Shown here: piece after piece, positions 1 through 8,536 of the stretch
Position numbering within the stretch: the stretch's first letter is position 1
Layout of the letters: every line of letters starts with the position of its first letter
From: Streptomyces sp. SID9727
GTDB taxonomy: Bacteria; Actinomycetota; Actinomycetes; Streptomycetales; Streptomycetaceae
Assembly (NCBI RefSeq): GCF_010550605.1
Contig: NZ_JAAGNI010000233.1
Span: 1 to 64,000 of the forward strand
Direction: 5' to 3'
Length of the DNA: 64,000 bases
Translations under genes and position numbers: made by a program
The notes under the pieces: model-generated
The model's database searches: none
What the model was told of the DNA's origin: nothing
The model's input: only the letters and a program-made list of their open reading frames with translations

Positions 1-145
1 GGGACGGTCCCCCTCGGTCCCCGTCCCCGTTTCCGGGTGTGCGCGGTCCCCGTTGTCGTTGGGGACGGTGTGGGGACGGTCCCCTTCGGTCCCCGTCCCC
101 GTTTCCGGGTGTGCGCGGTCCCCGTTGTCGTCGGGGACGGCTGCC
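1..145. repeat. 72-bp tandem repeat, about two copies, within the coding tail
   Basis: The block from 1 recurs from 73 with a 72-bp period (24 codons) and only a few mismatches, for example ccctcggtc against ccttcggtc. Each copy carries several GTCCCC or GGGGAC hexamers, some forming GGGGACGGTCCCC. The array continues past the left edge, so the copy number is unknown. Confidence 0.85.
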
Positions 146-1365
146 GGGGACGGTCCCATGGCGCCCTGAGCAGCAGCTTCGCGAGCGTCCGTGGCGGAGC
201 CCTCGATGTCGACGTCGGCTGCTGCGTCCATGGCCGACACGTCGCCTCGGTCCCCTAGCGGCGTCCCCGTTCCCTCGATCGGCAGGCTCGAGACGGACTC
301 GGTGACGCCGTCCCCGTTGTCGTCGGGGACGGTGGGGGGACGGCCCCCTTCGGCTGCCGTCCCCGTCCCCGACTCCGCACGGTCCCCGTCCCCACCGCCT
401 CGGGGACCGTCACTGGGGATCGCACTCGCCCGTCGCCCCATTGGCTTCTCGGCAGCCGACAGCATCGACGGGGATGGGGCGAGCGGGTAGCCGTTCTGGA
501 GACGGGCGTCATTGGGATCCGGAGCCTTCACCCACGGAGAGGGCAGATCGATGGTCGCGAGAGTGGCCGCGTGCCGACGGGCGGCCAGCTCCTCCAAGAA
601 CGCCTGGCGCTGGCGAGAATCCGTGCCGACTTCGGCCCGAGTGAGCGCGGCCTGAAGTCGACGGGTAACCCGGGTGTCCTTCTCGCGATCCGCCACCGAC
701 ATGCCGGCCAGCTGGGAGGCGAGAGCGACCGCCCGCCGGGACGCACGGTCTTTGGTGATCTGTGCGGCATCGCGGTTGCGGGTGGCAATGCCGAGGCGGG
801 AGAGAAACCGCTCTCGTGCTTCGCGTCCGAGCGTGGCCAGAAGCCCCTGCGAGGCGGCGTCCGGCTTGTGCAGCCGAAGCTCGATGCCCATGGCCAGGTG
901 CCACAACACCGCGGCCATCACCGGTCCGACGAAGGCGCGTACGGTGCCGCCAACCGCGGCCGACTCGGCGTAGGCCGGGATGACCTGCACCCCGGTGATC
1001 ACCCAGACCAGGGCGCCGGGCAGTCCGGGCGCCCCCTGGGTCTTCAGGTTCTGCCGGGCCATCAGCGCGGTCGCGAACAGCGCGGCCTCGCCCGCGCTGA
1101 ACATCATGGCGCGCTCCACCGTCCCGGCCATGTCGAGGTAGTCGGCCGCGAACCGCCAGCTGGTGTCGGCGGAGTAGACGGTGCAGTTGAGGGCGGCGAG
1201 TGCTGAGACCCAGACCGCAGGGGTGCCGACGCGCCTGCCGTCCGCGCGGTTCCGGTATCGCAGGAACGACCAGCCGGCCAGCGCGAGGGCGAGCAGCCCG
1301 AGGGCCGCGACCATGTAGACGGGATCGATGCCGTAGGGCAAGGACATGGCGATGGGGTGAGTCAT
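1..1365 (-). CDS. Membrane protein with long repetitive acidic tail (3' end off window)
   Basis: Open for 455 codons from ATG at 1365 to the window edge without a stop, so it is 3'-partial. The first ~160 residues hold several hydrophobic stretches (about 13-35, 46-62, 86-98, 113-133 and 140-158), consistent with a multi-pass membrane protein. A charged helical region follows, and from about residue 320 a Gly/Asp/Thr/Pro-rich tail ending in a 24-residue repeat (units such as NGDRAHPETGTGTEGDRP). The start overlaps the upstream WhiB-like gene by ATGA. Position in the operon resembles the Spd-type spread proteins of Streptomyces plasmids and ICEs, but I do not recognise the family with certainty. 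The membrane part is visible; a transfer role is inference. Confidence 0.7.
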   Translation of the reverse strand, partial: MTHPIAMSLPYGIDPVYMVAALGLLALALAGWSFLRYRNRADGRRVGTPAVWVSALAALNCTVYSADTSWRFAADYLDMAGTVERAMMFSAGEAALFATALMARQNLKTQGAPGLPGALVWVITGVQVIPAYAESAAVGGTVRAFVGPVMAAVLWHLAMGIELRLHKPDAASQGLLATLGREARERFLSRLGIATRNRDAAQITKDRASRRAVALASQLAGMSVADREKDTRVTRRLQAALTRAEVGTDSRQRQAFLEELAARRHAATLATIDLPSPWVKAPDPNDARLQNGYPLAPSPSMLSAAEKPMGRRASAIPSDGPRGGGDGDRAESGTGTAAEGGRPPTVPDDNGDGVTESVSSLPIEGTGTPLGDRGDVSAMDAAADVDIEGSATDAREAAAQGAMGPSPAAVPDDNGDRAHPETGTGTEGDRPHTVPNDNGDRAHPETGTGTEGDRP

Positions 1366-1988
1366 GCGGCCTTTCGGAGGGCGGCGATCAGGGAGTCGGT
1401 CTGCACCTGGCGGGGCACCTGTACCGACGAGGCGTCGTCGTCGTCCTCGGCGGTCTCGTCGTCGGTCGACTCGGCGTCGTCGGCTTGGTCCCAGTAGCGG
1501 TCGCGGTCGGCGACGGCGTGGGCGGCGTTGCGCATTAGGTCGCGCGCCCAGTCGAGGTCGAGGCGCAGCGTGTACGCGAGGCGCTCGGGGCTCCAGCCCC
1601 GGACGTAGGCGTGGCGGGTGACGGCGTCTCGCTCGGCGTCGCTGAGGTGGACGTCGCGCCCTTCGAAGGCGGCCTTCACCCGGCTGTAGTCCAGGCGCTT
1701 GTTGACCTTGGCGTGCCAGGGGCGACGCTCGGCCTCGGTGAGCCCGCCCCACACGCCCTGGCGGATCTCGTTGTCCAAGGCGTAGTCGAAGCACGCCTTC
1801 TTCACCGGGCACCGGCCGCAGATCGACTTGGCCTCGTCGATGGCCGAGCGGGCGCGGGCGCCGGGGAAGAACAGCTCGTCGATGTCGTTGGGCGCCAGGC
1901 CGTTGCACAGGCCGCGGGCCTGCCAGCTGTGGTCGGCGATGCCCCGCAGGATTGGAGCCGGGGTGTCGTTGGTAGTGATGTGGCGCAA
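1362..1988 (-). CDS. WhiB-like iron-sulfur transcription factor
   Basis: A 208-aa protein of the Wbl family, actinobacterial [4Fe-4S] regulators that usually bind the primary sigma factor. The four cluster ligands are C28, C57, C60 and C66 (CGRCPVKKAC), followed by the Wbl GVWGG turn at 78-82 and a basic region. A TTG start at 1988 is chosen because GGAG sits about 6 nt upstream and the Wbl homology begins soon after; the open frame extends upstream but without Wbl sequence. The C-terminal ~110 residues (acidic DDETAEDDDD stretch) are longer than in typical chromosomal Wbl proteins and resemble plasmid or phage-borne members. It overlaps the next gene by ATGA. Confidence 0.85.
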   Translation of the reverse strand: MRHITTNDTPAPILRGIADHSWQARGLCNGLAPNDIDELFFPGARARSAIDEAKSICGRCPVKKACFDYALDNEIRQGVWGGLTEAERRPWHAKVNKRLDYSRVKAAFEGRDVHLSDAERDAVTRHAYVRGWSPERLAYTLRLDLDWARDLMRNAAHAVADRDRYWDQADDAESTDDETAEDDDDASSVQVPRQVQTDSLIAALRKAA

Positions 1989-2125
1989 GGCAGTCTCCGG
2001 AAGTCGCCTCGGTCGGCGAGGTCGCTCGGCACCTGGGTCGGCTGGGGTGCGGCGGCGCGGGCTCGGGGTACGGCGGCGTGCCATACCGCGTGGCGGAACG
2101 TTTCTGTGGAGCAGTGGCAGCCAGG

Positions 2126-2812
2126 TCAGGCAGGGAGGGCCTGAGCTTGAGCGGCCAGGGCGTCCTCGACGCGGACCGGATGCGGCTCGACGCGTGGTTT
2201 GGTGTTCCGGTTGCGGACACCTCCGCCGCTCCGTTCGCGGCAGGGCTCGCCCTGCGGGGCGCTGCACCGCCCGCACGGGACGCTGAAGATGTCGGGCCCG
2301 CCGGCGGCGATGGCGGCTTCGCGGGCGGCGCGGGCGGGCCGGAACGGTGCCAGTTCGGCTCGTACGGCGTCCGGGACGTAGGTGCCGACGGCCTTGAGCA
2401 TCTTCTTCAGGCCGGGCTGGGGTTCCCCGGCCGTCACCCCGCGGTGCGGTGTCGGCGCGATCCGCCCGGCCACAACGGCATCGCGGGTCGCGACGAGTTC
2501 TGCCCGCCAGGCGTGCGGGTCATCGGGGTCGGCCATCGGCGTCGGATCGGTGTGCCGGCCCAGGCGGTCCCGGTAGTGGGCGTTCCACTCGCGGGCCACG
2601 TCGGCGGGCAGGATCGGATAAGGGGAGGCGACGACGCGCTTGCGCACCACGTCGCGCACATCCCAGCCTTGGCCGGTGGTCATGGGCACGTCGGCGAGCA
2701 GCTCGTGCCACATGGCGAGCTGGTCGCGGGCTTCGCCCGCGTCGGTGCGGATAGTGCGGGGGTCCAAGCGGCCGACGTATGTGAGTACGGCAGCAACTTC
2801 GCGACGTTCCAT
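2126..2812 (-). CDS. Zinc-finger-containing accessory protein
   Basis: A 228-aa protein of unknown role. A C-terminal CGRC...C motif (PCGRCSAPQGEPCR) looks like a small zinc-binding finger of the kind seen in many actinophage and plasmid proteins. The N-terminal ~130 residues are helical and contain no catalytic motif I know. ATG 2812 is chosen because GGAG overlaps the TAA of the upstream gene just ahead of it, giving translational coupling across 5 nt; earlier in-frame starts would overlap that gene. Its place between the Rep-like and WhiB-like genes suggests an element-maintenance function, which is inference. Confidence 0.7.
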   Translation of the reverse strand: MERREVAAVLTYVGRLDPRTIRTDAGEARDQLAMWHELLADVPMTTGQGWDVRDVVRKRVVASPYPILPADVAREWNAHYRDRLGRHTDPTPMADPDDPHAWRAELVATRDAVVAGRIAPTPHRGVTAGEPQPGLKKMLKAVGTYVPDAVRAELAPFRPARAAREAAIAAGGPDIFSVPCGRCSAPQGEPCRERSGGGVRNRNTKPRVEPHPVRVEDALAAQAQALPA

Positions 2813-2817
2813 GGTAG

Positions 2818-3741
2818 TTACTCCGTTCCAGTCGGTTCGTCGACGGCGGCGAGCAGGGCGGCCATGTGCGCTTCGGAGCGGGTCATGCCGGCCTGCGGGG
2901 CGGGGGTGCCGCCGGGCAGGGCGTAGAGGTTCGGGCGCTGCGGTGTGGGCGTGTGCTCGCGGTCGATCCAGGACCGCCAGTCGGCAGCCCAGGCGGCGGC
3001 GGAGCGAGGGCTCCAGGCGGCGCGGTAGTGGCGCCACTTCGCGTCGGCGGCCTGCAGGCCCAGCTCACCGAGGCGTTCCAAGTGTCCCTGCTGCTGGGCC
3101 CAGGACAGGCTCGCGTCGTCGACCTGCCAGTCGATGGCCGTGGTGAGGTCGGCAGCACTGCTGCTGTACCTACGGTTCACCTTCGGTTCACTACTACAGT
3201 TCTGGGGGTCAGATTTTGACCCGGAGGGGGGTCGGTTTCTGACCTGGGGAGGGGTCAGATTCTGACGAGGGGGAGCAGATTTTGACCCGGCCAGATTCGG
3301 ACGACGGGGGCCGGTCTCTGACCCTGCGGTGAACCAGATGCGGTGCTTGCGCAGCAGCTCCTTGTCCAGGTCCTTCAGGTCAGGGGCGGGGTCGGCATCC
3401 GTCAGGGGTTCGATGTCCTCGACACGTAGGTCGGGGTTGGCCTCCTGCGTAGCCGCGACCTTCGCGAGCCAGGCGGCTGGGCGCGGCATGCGGTAGACCG
3501 TGCTGTGCTGCGGGCCCTCGTACCCCTTGAGGATCTCCAGCTCGCCGGCGTCCGACAGCAGGGCCAGGGAGGTGCGCACGGCGTTGCGACTCGCGTTTGT
3601 CCGCTCCATCAGCTCGGTCACGGAGGCGTACGCGACGCACTGGGCATCGGGGATCCGGTCGGCGATCGACAGCAGGACCAGGCGTGCGGTACCGCGGCTG
3701 GTGCTGCTCTCCCACACCCACTTGCGTGCCTGCCCGCTCAT
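2818..3741 (-). CDS. Winged-helix Rep-like protein carrying an internal repeat array
   Basis: A 307-aa protein. Residues ~15-95 look like a helix-turn-helix/winged-helix domain (start MSGQARKWVWESS, then VTELMERTNASRNAVRTSL as a recognition-helix candidate), similar to replication-organiser proteins of plasmids and ICEs. Residues ~140-190 are a low-complexity linker of repeated GSKS/NLTPP-type units, encoded by the DNA repeat array at 3204-3323. The C-terminal ~100 residues are Trp-rich and helical (WAADWRSWIDREH). The ATG overlaps the stop of a 40-aa gene by ATGA. A replication-initiator role is inferred from fold and context; it could also be a transcription factor. Confidence 0.65.
   Translation of the reverse strand: MSGQARKWVWESSTSRGTARLVLLSIADRIPDAQCVAYASVTELMERTNASRNAVRTSLALLSDAGELEILKGYEGPQHSTVYRMPRPAAWLAKVAATQEANPDLRVEDIEPLTDADPAPDLKDLDKELLRKHRIWFTAGSETGPRRPNLAGSKSAPPRQNLTPPQVRNRPPSGSKSDPQNCSSEPKVNRRYSSSAADLTTAIDWQVDDASLSWAQQQGHLERLGELGLQAADAKWRHYRAAWSPRSAAAWAADWRSWIDREHTPTPQRPNLYALPGGTPAPQAGMTRSEAHMAALLAAVDEPTGTE
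3204..3323. repeat. Iteron-like array of degenerate AGATTYTGACCCGG units
   Basis: Six related units begin near 3211, 3233, 3257, 3277, 3293 and 3312, spaced 16-24 bp. Best copies read AGATTTTGACCCGG. Several are palindromic: GGGTCA-5-TGACCC at 3206-3222 and GTCAGA-T-TCTGAC at 3254-3266. The octamer GACCCGGA occurs at 3218-3225. The array lies inside the Rep-like coding sequence, a common place for plasmid origin iterons. Confidence 0.6.
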
Positions 3742-3860
3742 CGGGACACCTCATGCATGAGGCGCGCGAGGATGGATGTCGACGAGCCGGGAGGCATGTG
3801 AGCGGGGGTGGCTGCCGCGCAGGCCAGGAGCGCCGGCCTTTTGCGCAGGGCAGGCGGCAT
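3738..3860 (-). CDS. 40-aa peptide coupled to the Rep-like gene
   Basis: A short gene starting ATG 3860 after a strong AAGGAGAG ribosome-binding site and ending in a TGA that overlaps the Rep-like ATG. The product begins MPPALRKRPALLACAAATP and ends LARLMHEVSR, with a weakly hydrophobic N-terminal part. The strong RBS and ATGA overlap argue that it is translated, perhaps mainly to couple translation of the next gene. I do not recognise the product. Confidence 0.5.
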   Translation of the reverse strand: MPPALRKRPALLACAAATPAHMPPGSSTSILARLMHEVSR

Positions 3861-4741
3861 GAAAGACTCTCCTTCGTAGTGAAAGCCGCGCCGGGGTGCC
3901 CGTAGGAAAGGTCCGGTGCGGTGAAGGTGGGTGATCTCCGCCCTTGCCGGGGCGGGGTGCCATCAAGGCGGTCGGCGTCCGGGAGTTAACGGCTCCGTGG
4001 GCGCCGCCGCTGTCTTCGGGGCTATGCGGCCCTGATCGATCGCGCGGTGTTCATGCGGCTCCTTATGGCGTCTGCCACTGGGCGGGGTGCCCGGCGGGGG
4101 ACGACGAACATATGCAGGCCGTGGCGCAAGATCCAGACCTTGCTAAAGGACTCTCTACAAGTCGCGTAGGAGCACGTCGGCACCTGTGCCTGTGGCGGAG
4201 GCAGCGGACCGAGACACGGACAGCGCCATGATCGCCCCAATGGAATCGAAGATGATCTTCACGGTGACCCCTTTCGCCCCAGGCGGACATGGATCGCTGA
4301 ACCAGCCGACTGCCGCGATTCAGGTGATTACAGAGGGTCACGAGGTTGGGCACCGCAGATGCGGGGCCTAGCCCAGAGCCCCCGACATTGAGGCGCACCG
4401 TTGCCGCGGTTGTCTCAAACGTCGGGAGCGTGCCAGAGTGTCTGAATTGGGGGCGGCTGTCTGGTATTGCCGCTGCGGAATCGCGACGCGGATGGGGTGT
4501 TTCCACGGTCGCCTCCGCTTTTCCCGCTCGAAGGTCAATATATGGCTTACCAGACGTGACGTATGTCGCGGAGCAAATGTGGCTTGCGCCACGTTGCCCG
4601 GCATGCCGCTGCCGGTAGAAACGGACAGGCCGACCTGAAACTGGCGGTGCGCGCCACATGGAAACGTGCTGGCGAGGAAGAACTTTCCATACGCGGGATC
4701 AAGCCGTCAACTGGTGTTTATGGCGGGGTAGGGTGGTTGAA
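3861..4741. other. Intergenic region between divergent operons
   Basis: About 880 bp with no convincing gene. It includes a minimal reading frame on the minus strand at 4022-4054 (ATG 4054 after AAGGAGCCGC, product MNTARSIRAA), which could be a leader peptide for the Rep-like operon. The stretch 4430-4600 is visibly less GC-rich than its surroundings. Promoters for both divergent operons should lie here. Confidence 0.4.
4729..4734 (+). promoter_or_regulatory. Putative -10 (TAGGGT) for a leaderless transcript
   Basis: TAGGGT lies 7 nt before GTG 4742, the spacing expected if transcription begins at the first base of the start codon. No convincing ribosome-binding site precedes either possible start. 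No clear -35 is seen. Confidence 0.45.
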
Positions 4742-5212
4742 GTGACGATGAAGCCCACCCAGAAAAGGATCATGCAAGAACCAGCCGAAGGTCATGTGGC
4801 CCCCAAAGGGCTCATGGATCGCCTCAACCGCTTGTTCGACACGGTGCACCCGCCTGACCGCGGCCCCTTCAGCAACGCTGAAGTGGCCGAACTCATGGAG
4901 AAGCGCGGGCTGGGCAAGCTGTCTGCGCAGTACCTGTGGTTGCTGCGGACGGGTCAGCGCGACAATCCGACGAAGCGTCACCTTGAAGCGCTCGCAGGGT
5001 TTTTCGGGGTGGATCCCGCGTATTGGTTCGATGACGCAGTCGCCGAAAAGACGGTGCAGGAGCTTGAGTTGCTCGTACTGCTTAGGGACGCGAAGATCAA
5101 AAACGTTCTTCTTCGCCTATCCGACGTCTCGGCGGACGGAAAGGATGCCGTCCTGGGGATCGTCGAAAGCGTAAGAAAATCAGAGGGGTTGCCGCCCTCA
5201 ACTGGCGCGTAA
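4742..5212 (+). CDS. XRE-family DNA-binding regulator
   Basis: A 156-aa protein. Residues ~25-100 form an XRE-type helix-turn-helix (SNAEVAELMEKRGLGKLSAQ, then LWLLRTGQRDNPTKRHLEALAGFFGV), the arrangement of regulators paired with ImmA/IrrE proteases. The start is GTG 4742 if leaderless, or ATG 4748 two codons later. The C-terminal ~50 residues are helical and could mediate contact with the downstream protease or oligomerisation. It leads a unit with the ImmA/IrrE gene 36 bp away. Likely function is repression of its own operon or neighbouring genes, relieved by proteolysis; this is inference from the family. Confidence 0.8.
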   Translation: MTMKPTQKRIMQEPAEGHVAPKGLMDRLNRLFDTVHPPDRGPFSNAEVAELMEKRGLGKLSAQYLWLLRTGQRDNPTKRHLEALAGFFGVDPAYWFDDAVAEKTVQELELLVLLRDAKIKNVLLRLSDVSADGKDAVLGIVESVRKSEGLPPSTGA

Positions 5213-5248
5213 AACGGCAGTAGTTCAGTTAATGATCAAGGAAACGCA

Positions 5249-5761
5249 ATGTGGTCTGCACGTAGGCTGCGTCGGCCTGACCTCTTGGCCGAGCTGAAGC
5301 TCCCGCACGTCACCAACATCCGCGATCTCAGCGACGAGATCTCACGTCGCATGGGGAGGCGGGTGATCCTAGAACCGCGCGAGTTGGCTCCCTCCATATG
5401 CGGAGCCTGTGCCGTCACAGAGAGTGCGTTTCACGTGGGCTACGACCCGCGGACCAGCATCCTGCACCAGGACCACACCATCGCCCACGAGTTCTGCCAT
5501 CTGCTGCTCGGCCACCACGAAAGCCGTCCAGCATCGGCGCTCTCTGAGACGATCTTCACCAACGTTGGCTCGGGCACCGTGCAGATGATGCTGGGCCGCA
5601 CCAAGTACGACGAGGACGAGGAACGGGACACCGAACAGCTCGCCTCGCTTCTCCAGCGCCAGATCATCGACCGGTGGCTGCGCAGCGACGAGTCTTCCGG
5701 GGACGACGTACAGGACCGCGTTACGCACACGCTGCTGCGCCGACGGGAGGCCCGGCCGTGA
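5249..5761 (+). CDS. ImmA/IrrE-type zinc metallopeptidase
   Basis: A 170-aa peptidase with the zinc motif H80-E81-F-C-H84 in HTIAHEFCHLLLGH, the hallmark of ImmA/IrrE (COG2856). Members cleave partner XRE repressors; in ICEBs1 ImmA cleaves ImmR, and in Deinococcus IrrE cleaves DdrO. The preceding XRE gene is the natural candidate substrate. The end overlaps the GTG of the next gene (GTGA), so the two are translationally coupled. Confidence 0.88.
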   Translation: MWSARRLRRPDLLAELKLPHVTNIRDLSDEISRRMGRRVILEPRELAPSICGACAVTESAFHVGYDPRTSILHQDHTIAHEFCHLLLGHHESRPASALSETIFTNVGSGTVQMMLGRTKYDEDEERDTEQLASLLQRQIIDRWLRSDESSGDDVQDRVTHTLLRRREARP

Positions 5762-6966
5762 AGGATCTGCTCCACCCGATCAGCCTCGTCGTCGCGACGC
5801 TCGGCTTCCTCTGCCTCCTGCGGGACGTGACCACACGACGCCGCGACCCCGCCTCGGCTGCGCTCGCCGCCGTCTTCCTGCTCTCAGGGCTGTCGTTCCT
5901 GTTCTCCATCACGCTGATATGGAACTACCTCGACCGGGCGCTGGGCACCGTCAATCTATCCGTGCCGCTTGCGCAAGGATGCGTGGTCGCACTCCTGGCC
6001 TGCCAGCAGGTGGTCCTCACCTACTGGGGTTCGCCGCCCGAGGTCGCCCGCCGCAGGAGTCGCCGATGGCTCGGCGCCGGCCTGTCGGTGATCGCTGCGC
6101 TGCTTGTGCTGTTCGCCCTGCTCACGCCCAGCGCCCCGCGTCCGATCGACTTCACGCTCTACTACGCGCACGACGGCTGGTACGCCGCGTACCTCACCCT
6201 GTACGTCACGGCCTACACCATCGGGGAGATCTTCCTCGCACGCGCCTGCTTGCGCCTGGCCCGCCGCAGCGCCCGCGGGTCGGTCAGTGTCGGCCTGCGC
6301 ATCGTTGCCCTCGGCGCGACCGTCACCCTCGGATACAGCGCTGTCCGCATCGGCAATGTCATCGCCGGAGTCTTCAACACCTCCCTCGCGGATTGGGAGG
6401 GCTTCGCCTGGAGCTGCGGCGATGTCGGCGCCATGCTAACGCTGATCGGCTGGCTCATACCCACGATCAGTGACCAGGCCCAGAGCGCCCTGTACCGGAT
6501 CAAGCAGTACCGCAGCTACTACGGCCTGCGCCCCCTGTGGCTCGCCTTCTACAGCCAGGCCCCGGAAATCGAGCTGCCAATCCACAGGGTCGATCCGGCC
6601 CAGCGACGTCGCTTCCGCCGCATCTCGATCCGGCTCTACCGCCGAGCCGTCGAGATCCGAGACGGCCGCTTCATGATCCGCCAGTACCTCGACGCCTCCA
6701 CCCGCGAGGCCAGCGAAGCCCGGCACAGGGCCCGGGGACTCCACGGACACGAACTGGCCGCAGCCGTCACGGCGGACCAGATCCTCGCCGGGATCGCCGC
6801 CCGAGCCGCCGGCACCCGCCCGAATCCCGACCAGCTCACTGAGTTCGCCGACGCCGGACGCCAGACCATCCGGCCCATGGAAGACATCGACGCCCTCCTC
6901 GACGTTGCCCGCAACCTGCCCCGTCAGCCCGCACGAGCCCCCCACCTTGAGCGAGTCTCCGCATGA
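5758..6966 (+). CDS. Multi-pass membrane protein, DUF6545/MAB_1171c-like
   Basis: A 402-aa protein with about seven hydrophobic segments in the first ~235 residues (for example LLHPISLVVATLGFLCLL and WLGAGLSVIAALLVLFALL) and a soluble charged C-terminal domain of ~165 residues containing YRIKQYRSYYGLRPLWLAF. This matches the layout of the MAB_1171c putative transporter family, commonly found after XRE and ImmA/IrrE genes in Streptomyces. GTG 5758 is chosen because it overlaps the upstream TGA. The substrate is unknown. The soluble part may be a sensor domain. Confidence 0.75.
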   Translation: MKDLLHPISLVVATLGFLCLLRDVTTRRRDPASAALAAVFLLSGLSFLFSITLIWNYLDRALGTVNLSVPLAQGCVVALLACQQVVLTYWGSPPEVARRRSRRWLGAGLSVIAALLVLFALLTPSAPRPIDFTLYYAHDGWYAAYLTLYVTAYTIGEIFLARACLRLARRSARGSVSVGLRIVALGATVTLGYSAVRIGNVIAGVFNTSLADWEGFAWSCGDVGAMLTLIGWLIPTISDQAQSALYRIKQYRSYYGLRPLWLAFYSQAPEIELPIHRVDPAQRRRFRRISIRLYRRAVEIRDGRFMIRQYLDASTREASEARHRARGLHGHELAAAVTADQILAGIAARAAGTRPNPDQLTEFADAGRQTIRPMEDIDALLDVARNLPRQPARAPHLERVSA

Positions 6967-8405
6967 CGAACGACCTCACCCACCAGCCCGCCCACGTGCA
7001 GCTCCAGGCCCTGGACCGAGGCGAAGTCTCCAGCCGCGAGCTGCTTGACCTCCACCTTGCCCAGATGGACGCCAGCCTGATCAACGCCGTCGTGACCCGC
7101 GACGACGGGGCAGCCCGTGCCGCCGCACACGCGGCCGACGAACGCCGCGCCCACAACGAGAGCACCGGCACCCTCGACGGCCTCCCCCTCACGATCAAGG
7201 ACAGCTTCGAGACCGCCGGCCTGCGTACCACGAGTGGTACCGAAGACCTCGCTGGTCATGTCCCCGCACGCGACGCTCACGCGGTCGCCCGGCTCCGTCA
7301 CCAAGGCGCCGTCATCATGGGCAAGACCAACCTTTCGGCGTACTGCCAGGACCTACACACCGACAACGCCCTGTTCGGAGCCACCCTCAACCCGTACAAC
7401 CCCAAACGCACCACCGGCGGCTCCTCCGGAGGCCCCGCCGCCGCGGTGGCTGCCCATCTGACTCCCGCCGATCTCGGCAGTGACCTCGCTGGCTCCCTGC
7501 GGCTCCCCGCTCACTACTGCGGCGTCTACGGCCTGCGCCCCACCCACGGGCTCGTCCCGGCTCGCGGCCACATTCCCCGGCCGCCGGGATGGATGACCAG
7601 CAGCGACATGGTGACCCCCGGACCCCTCGCCCGCCATCCCCGCGACCTCGACCTCCTCCTCGCCGCACTGACGACACCGTCGCCCGACGAGAACAATCCC
7701 TGGGGCGTCACGCTCCCCGTGGAGCAACGCCCGCTCGGCCAACTCCGCGTGGCGGTGTGGGCAGGAGATCCGAGCTGTCCCGTCGATCGGGAGACAGCTG
7801 GGGCTCTCGCCGCGCTGGAAGGGACACTTGCTTCTGCGGGCACCACTGTCCACCGCACCGAGGGGCCGGTTCTCTTCGGCGACTCCCTCCGCCTCTTCGA
7901 GCAGCTCCTCCACGCCACTGCGACGGCCACCACCGACGACCACGCAGGCGCGGCCGAACTCGCCGCCGCCCGCGATCTGGCCCCGGATGACACGAGCCCA
8001 CGAGCCGCCATCCTGCGCCACCGGACGCAGACCCACCGCTCCTGGCTCCGCGCCAACGAGGAGCGCCTCCGGCTGCGGCAGTCGTGGCATCGGTTCTTCA
8101 CCGACGGCCCATACGACGTCCTCGTCACGCCTGCTGCTCCCACTGCGGCGATCCCGGCCGGCAGCCGTTCCCTCACTGTCGACGGCGCCGATCGGAGCTT
8201 CTTCGACCAGACCGGCTGGGCCAACCTCACCAGCCATGTCGGGCTGCCCAGCCTGGTCGTGCCGATTGGCCGCAACGTCGATGGCCTCCCGATCGGTGCT
8301 CAGCTTGTGGGACCTGCCTACGCAGACCGGACCCTGCTCGTGATGGCCGAGCACCTTGTGTCCCTGCTCGGAGCCGAGGGCGTCACCCCGTCATGGAGCG
8401 GATGA
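6963..8405 (+). CDS. Amidase-signature family hydrolase
   Basis: A 480-aa enzyme of the amidase signature family. The Ser-cisSer-Lys triad is visible: K79 (LTIKDS), S155 (GGSSGG) and S178 (GSDLAGSLRLPA, where most members have GTDTGGS). The segment following the nucleophile (GVYGLRPTHG) is also typical. The ATG overlaps the upstream stop, making this the last gene of the XRE-ImmA-DUF6545 unit. The substrate cannot be told from sequence. GatA is unlikely because gatB and gatC are absent. Confidence 0.85.
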   Translation: MTNDLTHQPAHVQLQALDRGEVSSRELLDLHLAQMDASLINAVVTRDDGAARAAAHAADERRAHNESTGTLDGLPLTIKDSFETAGLRTTSGTEDLAGHVPARDAHAVARLRHQGAVIMGKTNLSAYCQDLHTDNALFGATLNPYNPKRTTGGSSGGPAAAVAAHLTPADLGSDLAGSLRLPAHYCGVYGLRPTHGLVPARGHIPRPPGWMTSSDMVTPGPLARHPRDLDLLLAALTTPSPDENNPWGVTLPVEQRPLGQLRVAVWAGDPSCPVDRETAGALAALEGTLASAGTTVHRTEGPVLFGDSLRLFEQLLHATATATTDDHAGAAELAAARDLAPDDTSPRAAILRHRTQTHRSWLRANEERLRLRQSWHRFFTDGPYDVLVTPAAPTAAIPAGSRSLTVDGADRSFFDQTGWANLTSHVGLPSLVVPIGRNVDGLPIGAQLVGPAYADRTLLVMAEHLVSLLGAEGVTPSWSG

Positions 8406-8536
8406 CCTCCACGTCAAGATGAGCATGGCCTGCACCACGGCCGAGGCCGTTCTGCGCTCCCCAGGATTGCCCTGCTCCTGTACGCGAGCCCGCTCAGGCC
8501 GAGAGAGCTTAAAATCCTGCGCGGTCTGCGAGTGAT

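Noticed and set aside
571-1206. Plus-strand frame inside the left-edge membrane gene.
   Set aside because: The minus-strand frame is open for 455 codons, has membrane segments and is coupled to the WhiB-like gene.
2813-3037. N-terminal extension of the zinc-finger protein.
   Set aside because: It lies within the Rep-like gene and a coupled start with GGAG exists at 2812.
8406-8536. Possible attachment site or tRNA between convergent genes.
   Set aside because: No cloverleaf, no direct repeat found elsewhere in the window, no integrase gene.
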